Shown: piece by piece, positions 12,216 through 16,330 of the stretch
How positions within the stretch are numbered: the first letter of the stretch is position 1
Layout of the letters: every line of letters starts with the position of its first letter
NCBI GenBank assembly: GCA_023430565.1
Contig: JAEZAD010000325.1
Span: 1-16,330, forward strand
Direction of reading: 5' to 3'
DNA: 16,330 bases
DNA from: Verrucomicrobiota bacterium
GTDB taxonomy: Bacteria > Verrucomicrobiota > Verrucomicrobiia > Opitutales > Opitutaceae
The notes under the pieces: model-generated
Told to the model about the DNA's origin: nothing
Database searches by the model: none
What the model saw: the letters and a program-made list of their open reading frames with translations, nothing else
Position numbers and translations under genes: made by a program

Positions 12216-14156
12216 ATGACCGACCCCATCTTCGATTCCGCCAACGACTCCATCTACACCCTGCGCACCACCGCGCCGGGCCCCTCCGGCCAACTCCCCG
12301 TCACGCCCGATCGCCTGCGCGCGATGAGCAGCGGCGAGCTTTTCGGTTGGACGCAAAACGCCGGCATGGGCTGGGACCCGAAGCTTCTTCTCGGTAAACA
12401 ATTCCTCGTCCTCAGCACGCAAGGCGGCATCCGGGCCCCCGACGGCTCGCCCATCGCCCTCGGCTATCACACCGGCCATTGGGAAGTCGGCCTCCTCATG
12501 GAAGAAGCCGCGCGCACCTTCAGCGCCGCCGGCGCGATTCCTTTCGCCGGCTACGTCAGCGATCCGTGCGACGGTCGCACCAACGGCACCGCCGGCATGC
12601 TCGACTCGTTGCCCTATCGCAACGACGCCGCCATGGTCTTCCGCCGCCTTATCCGTTCGCTCCCCACCCGCCGCGGCGTCCTCGGCGTCGCCACCTGCGA
12701 CAAAGGTCTCCCCGCGATGCTCATGGCCCTCGCCGGCACGCACAATCTTCCGACCATCCTCGTGCCCGGCGGCGTCACGCTCCTCGCCGAGGAAGCCGAG
12801 GACACCGCCAAAGTCCAAACGCTCGCCACCCGTTTTGCGCGTGACGAAATCTCTCTCGAACACGCCGCCGAGATGGGCTGCCGCGCCTGCGGCTCGCCCG
12901 GCGGTGGGTGTCAATTCATGGGCACCGCCGCGACGTCCCAGGTCGTCGCCGAAGCCCTCGGTCTCTCCCTGCCGCACGCCGCGCTCGCGCCGTCGGGCTC
13001 CGAAATCTGGCGCGACATCGCCCGCCGCTCCGCAAAAGCCGTGATGTCCCTCGACGCCGCCGGACTCACCACGCGCGACATCGTCACCGAAGATTCGATT
13101 CACAACGCCATGGTCGCCCACGCCGCGATCGGCGGATCGACCAATCTCGTTCTTCACATTCCCGCCATCGCGCACGCCGCCGGCCTCAAGCGCCCGACGG
13201 TCGACGATTGGACGCGCATCAACCGCTCCGTCCCGCGCCTCGTCGACTCGCTCCCCAACGGCCCGCGTCACTTCGCCACCGTCCAAGTCTACCTCGCCGG
13301 CGCCGTCCCCGAGATGATGCTCCACCTCCGCGAGCTCGGCCTCCTCAAGCTCAACGCGAAAACCGTCACCGGCCGCACCCTCGGCGAAAATCTCGAGTGG
13401 TGGGAAACCTCCGAACGTCGCCGCCGCCTCCGCGAAAAACTCACGCAGCTCGACGGTATCGATCCGCTCGATGTCATCATGCCCGCCGCCCGCGCGAAGG
13501 AAAAAGGCCTGAAGAGCACCGTGACCTTCCTCCGCGGCAACCTCGCCCCCGAAGGCGCGCTCGTGAAAAGCACGTCGATTCTCCCCGAGCGCCTCGACGC
13601 CAACGGCGTTTACCATCACGAGGGCCCCGCGCGCGTGTTCACCAGCGAAAATTCCGCCATCGCCGCCATCAAAAGCGGCTCCGTCAAAGCCGGCGACATC
13701 ATGGTCCTCCTCGGCATCGGCCCCGGCGTCGGCATGCCCGAAACTTATCAAATCACCTCTGCGCTCAAATACGTGAAGGACGGCCACAAGATCGCGCTCA
13801 TCACCGACGGCCGTTTCTCCGGCGTCTCCACCGGCGCCTGCATCGGCCACGCCAGCCCCGAAGCCTGGGCCGATGGCCCCATCGGAAAAGTCCGCAACGG
13901 TGACACTCTCCGCCTCCACATCGATTCGGTGAATCTCATCGGCACCGCCGACGTGATTAACATCGAAGAAAAGGACTTCCTCGCCCGCCCGCGTCATCCG
14001 GACCTCCGCCGTGACGAACGCGTCCCCGCCGACACCCATCTCTGGGCCGCGCTCCAGGACGCCAGCGGCGGCAGTTGGAACGGCTGCGTCTACGACGTCG
14101 ACCGAATCACCCGCCTCCTCGAACTAGGCAAAGCCGCCGAAGCCCAGGGCAAGTAG
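12216..14156 (+). CDS. yjhG: D-xylonate/pentonate dehydratase, YjhG/YagF type (IlvD/Edd family)
   Basis: A 646-residue Fe-S dehydratase that aligns along its length with my recollection of E. coli YjhG (about 655 residues). Shared blocks include NAGMGW (48-53), YVSDPCDGR (113-121), CDKGLPA (161-167), CQF (232-234), GGSTN (306-310), ITDGRFSGVSTGACIGH near the C-terminus, and GCVYDV close to the end. The likely iron-sulfur ligands are C118, C161 and C232, with K163 in the active-site CDK motif. The predicted reaction turns D-xylonate (or a related aldonate) into 2-keto-3-deoxypentonate, the substrate of the FAH-family enzyme two genes upstream. The ATG at 12216 is chosen because it begins the conserved N-terminus and follows GGAG; the open frame further upstream runs through the palindrome and overlaps the previous gene. 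In E. coli this family is paired with an aldolase; here its partners indicate the oxidative Weimberg route. The sugar-acid stereochemistry is not certain. Confidence 0.93.
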   Translation: MTDPIFDSANDSIYTLRTTAPGPSGQLPVTPDRLRAMSSGELFGWTQNAGMGWDPKLLLGKQFLVLSTQGGIRAPDGSPIALGYHTGHWEVGLLMEEAARTFSAAGAIPFAGYVSDPCDGRTNGTAGMLDSLPYRNDAAMVFRRLIRSLPTRRGVLGVATCDKGLPAMLMALAGTHNLPTILVPGGVTLLAEEAEDTAKVQTLATRFARDEISLEHAAEMGCRACGSPGGGCQFMGTAATSQVVAEALGLSLPHAALAPSGSEIWRDIARRSAKAVMSLDAAGLTTRDIVTEDSIHNAMVAHAAIGGSTNLVLHIPAIAHAAGLKRPTVDDWTRINRSVPRLVDSLPNGPRHFATVQVYLAGAVPEMMLHLRELGLLKLNAKTVTGRTLGENLEWWETSERRRRLREKLTQLDGIDPLDVIMPAARAKEKGLKSTVTFLRGNLAPEGALVKSTSILPERLDANGVYHHEGPARVFTSENSAIAAIKSGSVKAGDIMVLLGIGPGVGMPETYQITSALKYVKDGHKIALITDGRFSGVSTGACIGHASPEAWADGPIGKVRNGDTLRLHIDSVNLIGTADVINIEEKDFLARPRHPDLRRDERVPADTHLWAALQDASGGSWNGCVYDVDRITRLLELGKAAEAQGK

Positions 14157-14170
14157 TCCGTTGGCTGCCA

Positions 14171-14194
14171 GCTTGCTGGCGCTCGCAGTGACAG
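14171..14194 (+). repeat. Short dispersed intergenic repeat, copy 2
   Basis: This stretch has the core GCTGGCGCTCGC followed by AGTGACAG, and matches 9553-9577 read on the opposite strand. It starts 15 bases after the dehydratase stop. The overlapping GCCAGCTTGCTGGC (14167-14180) is a small palindrome that could form a short hairpin at the end of the operon transcript. No T-run follows, so a classical terminator is not claimed. Confidence 0.45.
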
Positions 14195-14238
14195 GGCAGA
14201 GACTCGACTTCGGTCTTCACGGGGCTTCGATCGAGTTG

Positions 14239-15006
14239 ATGCCCCACGCCTCGCCCGCCCCGGCCACCCCGCACGCCGAGGCGCCGTGCCCCAATTGTGC
14301 AACGGTCCTGCCCGCGTCCGCCCGCTTCTGCTGCGAATGCGGCCAGCGCCAGCAGGCCCGCGTCCCCACCCTGCCCACGTGGTTTGCGGAATGGATGGAA
14401 GAGGGCTTCGGCCTCAACGCCCGAATCCCGCGCACTCTCCGGGCCCTCCTGTTTCGCCCCGGTTTCCTGACGCGCGAATGGTTCGCGGGCCGTCGCACCC
14501 GTTACATCAGCGCGTTCCGACTGTATCTTTTGTGCTCACTCGTGATGTTCGGCACCGCCATCGGCCTCCGCTTCGTCGGAGACCACTGGAACATCGGTTA
14601 CCGACCGCAAGGAGCCCTGGCCGATGACGCCTATGCGCAGCTCGCTCGGGAAAGCGCGACCCACGCCCTATTTCTCCTCGTGCCACTTTCGGCCGTTTGG
14701 CTCAGCTGGCTTTTTCGCGCTTCAGGCCGGGTGTTCATCGAACATCTGGTGTTTTCGCTGCACGTCCATGCCTTCGGATTCATCGCCGCCGCCGCGTCCT
14801 ACCTGATGGTGTTCGCGCCCGCCGCTTCCGTGATATTCCTCCAAGCCTCGTTCGCGCTGGCGGTGCTGGCGCACCTGGTTCTCGCCCTCCGCCACGTTTA
14901 TCAAGCGAAGCTCGGTGTGGCGCTCGCCAAGGGTGTGTTCGTGTTTCTGCTGCATGGAGCCGCCGTGATCGCCCTAACCCTGTCGCTCACGGAACTCCGC
15001 TACTAA
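14239..15006 (+). CDS. DUF3667 family membrane protein with N-terminal zinc ribbon
   Basis: A 255-residue protein. An N-terminal zinc ribbon (C17, C20, C31, C34; pattern CPNC...FCCECGQ) is followed by an amphipathic region containing the family signature: RTLRALLFRPGFLTREW (65-81) and RRTRYISAFRLYLLCS (85-100). It then has about four to five hydrophobic segments, near 95-112, 142-160, 170-190, 192-216 and 230-250. This layout is that of DUF3667 proteins, inner-membrane proteins whose function is unknown. The ATG at 14239 starts just before the zinc ribbon; a TTG at 14161 would add 26 residues encoded by the dispersed repeat and is unlikely. It lies 82 bp after the pathway operon on the same strand, so read-through transcription is possible, but nothing links it to sugar-acid catabolism. 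Confidence 0.85.
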   Translation: MPHASPAPATPHAEAPCPNCATVLPASARFCCECGQRQQARVPTLPTWFAEWMEEGFGLNARIPRTLRALLFRPGFLTREWFAGRRTRYISAFRLYLLCSLVMFGTAIGLRFVGDHWNIGYRPQGALADDAYAQLARESATHALFLLVPLSAVWLSWLFRASGRVFIEHLVFSLHVHAFGFIAAAASYLMVFAPAASVIFLQASFALAVLAHLVLALRHVYQAKLGVALAKGVFVFLLHGAAVIALTLSLTELRY

Positions 15007-15031
15007 CCCGTCTCCCGCTCACGGCCGATGT

Positions 15032-15056
15032 CTCTGCCGGCGACCGACCGACAGAG
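15032..15056. terminator. Possible hairpin between convergent genes
   Basis: CTCTG (15032-15036) and CGG (15038-15040) can pair with CCG (15048-15050) and CAGAG (15052-15056), leaving one mismatch and a 7-base loop. It lies in the 83-bp gap between the convergent DUF3667 gene and the SGNH-DUF1080 gene, where a shared terminator would be expected. There is no T-run on either side, so this is weak. Confidence 0.25.
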
Positions 15057-15089
15057 CTCCTTCACCGGAGTTCGCGTGTATTGTCCGTC

Positions 15090-16330
15090 TCAGAGTTCCT
15101 TCACGCGAATCCGCCGATACTCCATCTGCCCCCGATCGCTCTCCAATCCGATCGGCCCATCCGCCGGCACCGGCATCGCATCGATCAACACCTCGCCATT
15201 GCACGTGCAGTGCGCGAGTCCGCCCTTCACCGTCACGACGATCTCGTTCCACTCCAGCGGACGATATTTCTGCAACGCCATATACGGCCCCGCGATCAGG
15301 TAATCGCGGCACTGCAACTGCGGCGCCCGCACGAACACCCCGCTGTCCGCATTCGGACTCGCGCGAAACTCCAGCCGCAGTTCGAAATCCTTCGGAAACG
15401 TCCGCGTCGTCCACAAGGTCTTGTAATCCCGCGCCACCCGCGCCGCCGTCACGATCAGCCGCCCATTCTTCGCGATATAGCGGCCATCGTCGCTCGCGGT
15501 TTTTCCCTCGAGCGCCGGCTGTCCCTTGTAACCCCAGCCGCTCAGATCCTTTCCATTCGTCAAACTCACGAAGCCCGGCTCCGGCTTGAAATCATCCGGC
15601 CACGCCTCAATCAGCCCCGTCGATTCCATCACCGGACGCAGCGCCTTCTCCCACTTCGCATAGCCAATTCCATTGGGGTGCAGCAGATCCGGAAACTCGT
15701 CCGCCTTCGCGTCGCCTTTCGGATCGGCAAACAGTGCCCACGTGTCGAGCACCGTCACCTGCGGCAAATCCTTCAGGAGTTCGAAATACAGCTCGTTCAT
15801 CTTGTCGATCTGCACCTTCGGCCGCCGCATGCTCACCGCGCTCGGCATCACTTTGCACAGGATGATCGGCATCTCCGAATTGTGCTCCTTCAACGCCGCG
15901 AGAATCAGCTTCATGTTGCCCGCCGCGATTTCCGGCGACGCCCATTCGTCCAGATCGTTCGTCCCGATCAGTAGCACCACGCCCTTCGGATTCAGCGCGA
16001 GCACATCCTCCTTCAACCGGATCAACACCCCGCGCGTCGTGTCGCCGCCGATACCGCGGTTGGCCACCTTCACGCCGGGAAACAGGCTCTGGAAATGATC
16101 GCCCCAGCCCTGCGTGATCGAATCGCCCAAAAACACGATCGCGCCCTGGTCCTGCTGCACGCGCTTCGCCCAGTTGCTGCGCCGCTCCTTCCACAGCCCG
16201 CGAAACCAGTCATACCGTCGGATCGGCCCCGCGCCCGGCAGTCCGTCGTCCGTCGCCGGAATTTCGAACGACGCCTGCGTCGAAGCCGCCGTCGTCGTTT
16301 CCGCCGCGTAACCGATTCCAGCCGCCGACA
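15090..16330 (-). CDS. SGNH/GDSL hydrolase fused to a DUF1080 (3-keto-disaccharide hydrolase-like) domain, 5' end off the window
   Basis: The frame stays open to the right edge, so the true N-terminus is missing; 412 residues are visible. The first visible residues (SAAGIGYAAE) look like the end of a signal peptide, suggesting export. The SGNH hydrolase has GDSITQGW with nucleophile S70, block II NRGIGGD (90-96), block III IGTND with N124, and block V DLLH with D214 and H217, so the catalytic set is complete. From about residue 253 (FVSLTNGKDLSGW) to the end it matches DUF1080, a concanavalin-like fold that includes 3-keto-disaccharide hydrolases and occurs in many secreted verrucomicrobial and planctomycetal proteins. 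The likely role is de-esterifying or binding extracellular polysaccharide. A GTG at 16160 could be read as a start but would cut off a coding-like stretch just before the nucleophile motif. It is convergent with the DUF3667 gene. Confidence 0.88.
   Translation of the reverse strand, partial: SAAGIGYAAETTTAASTQASFEIPATDDGLPGAGPIRRYDWFRGLWKERRSNWAKRVQQDQGAIVFLGDSITQGWGDHFQSLFPGVKVANRGIGGDTTRGVLIRLKEDVLALNPKGVVLLIGTNDLDEWASPEIAAGNMKLILAALKEHNSEMPIILCKVMPSAVSMRRPKVQIDKMNELYFELLKDLPQVTVLDTWALFADPKGDAKADEFPDLLHPNGIGYAKWEKALRPVMESTGLIEAWPDDFKPEPGFVSLTNGKDLSGWGYKGQPALEGKTASDDGRYIAKNGRLIVTAARVARDYKTLWTTRTFPKDFELRLEFRASPNADSGVFVRAPQLQCRDYLIAGPYMALQKYRPLEWNEIVVTVKGGLAHCTCNGEVLIDAMPVPADGPIGLESDRGQMEYRRIRVKEL

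Noticed and set aside
14161..14238. TTG start for the DUF3667 gene
   Set aside because: The added 26 residues come from the dispersed repeat, and the family similarity starts after the ATG at 14239.

Overview
The window is GC-rich, and its genes use codons ending overwhelmingly in C or G. Three things point to a Verrucomicrobiota bacterium, most likely near the Opitutaceae: a giant secreted protein joining a sugar-dehydrogenase-like propeller to malectin and FN3 domains, an SGNH hydrolase fused to a DUF1080 (3-keto-disaccharide hydrolase-like) domain, and a DUF3667 membrane protein. This placement is an inference from gene content; there is no taxonomic marker here beyond one tRNA.

Layout. 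Positions 1-732 (minus) hold a SAM-dependent methyltransferase whose C-terminus runs off the left edge. A tRNA-Glu(CTC) gene lies at 816-890 (minus), followed by about 615 bp with no supportable gene. Positions 1506-9548 (plus) encode one exported protein of about 2,680 residues: signal peptide, propeller related to PQQ-dependent glucose/sorbosone dehydrogenases, calcium-binding thrombospondin-3-like repeats, poorly recognised beta-rich regions, then eight FN3 and five malectin-like domains. Positions 9654-14156 (plus) hold a compact three-gene catabolic cluster: an FAH-fold 2-keto-3-deoxypentonate dehydratase, an alpha-ketoglutarate semialdehyde dehydrogenase and a YjhG/YagF-type pentonate (xylonate) dehydratase. 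Positions 14239-15006 (plus) encode a DUF3667 zinc-ribbon membrane protein. Positions 15090-16330 (minus) encode the SGNH-DUF1080 fusion, whose N-terminus is off the right edge.

How they fit. The three enzymes together make the lower Weimberg route: D-xylonate (or D-arabinonate) to 2-keto-3-deoxy-D-pentonate, to alpha-ketoglutarate semialdehyde, to alpha-ketoglutarate. The giant exported protein just upstream keeps the His and Arg expected at the active site of soluble PQQ glucose dehydrogenases. A speculative model is therefore that sugar is oxidised outside the cytoplasm and the resulting aldonate is consumed by the neighbouring operon.

The most unusual non-coding feature is a 114-bp near-perfect palindrome (12097-12210). 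It fills almost the whole gap between the second and third pathway genes, and the likely ribosome binding site of the third gene sits in its right arm. A second, smaller dispersed repeat follows two stop codons, in opposite orientations.
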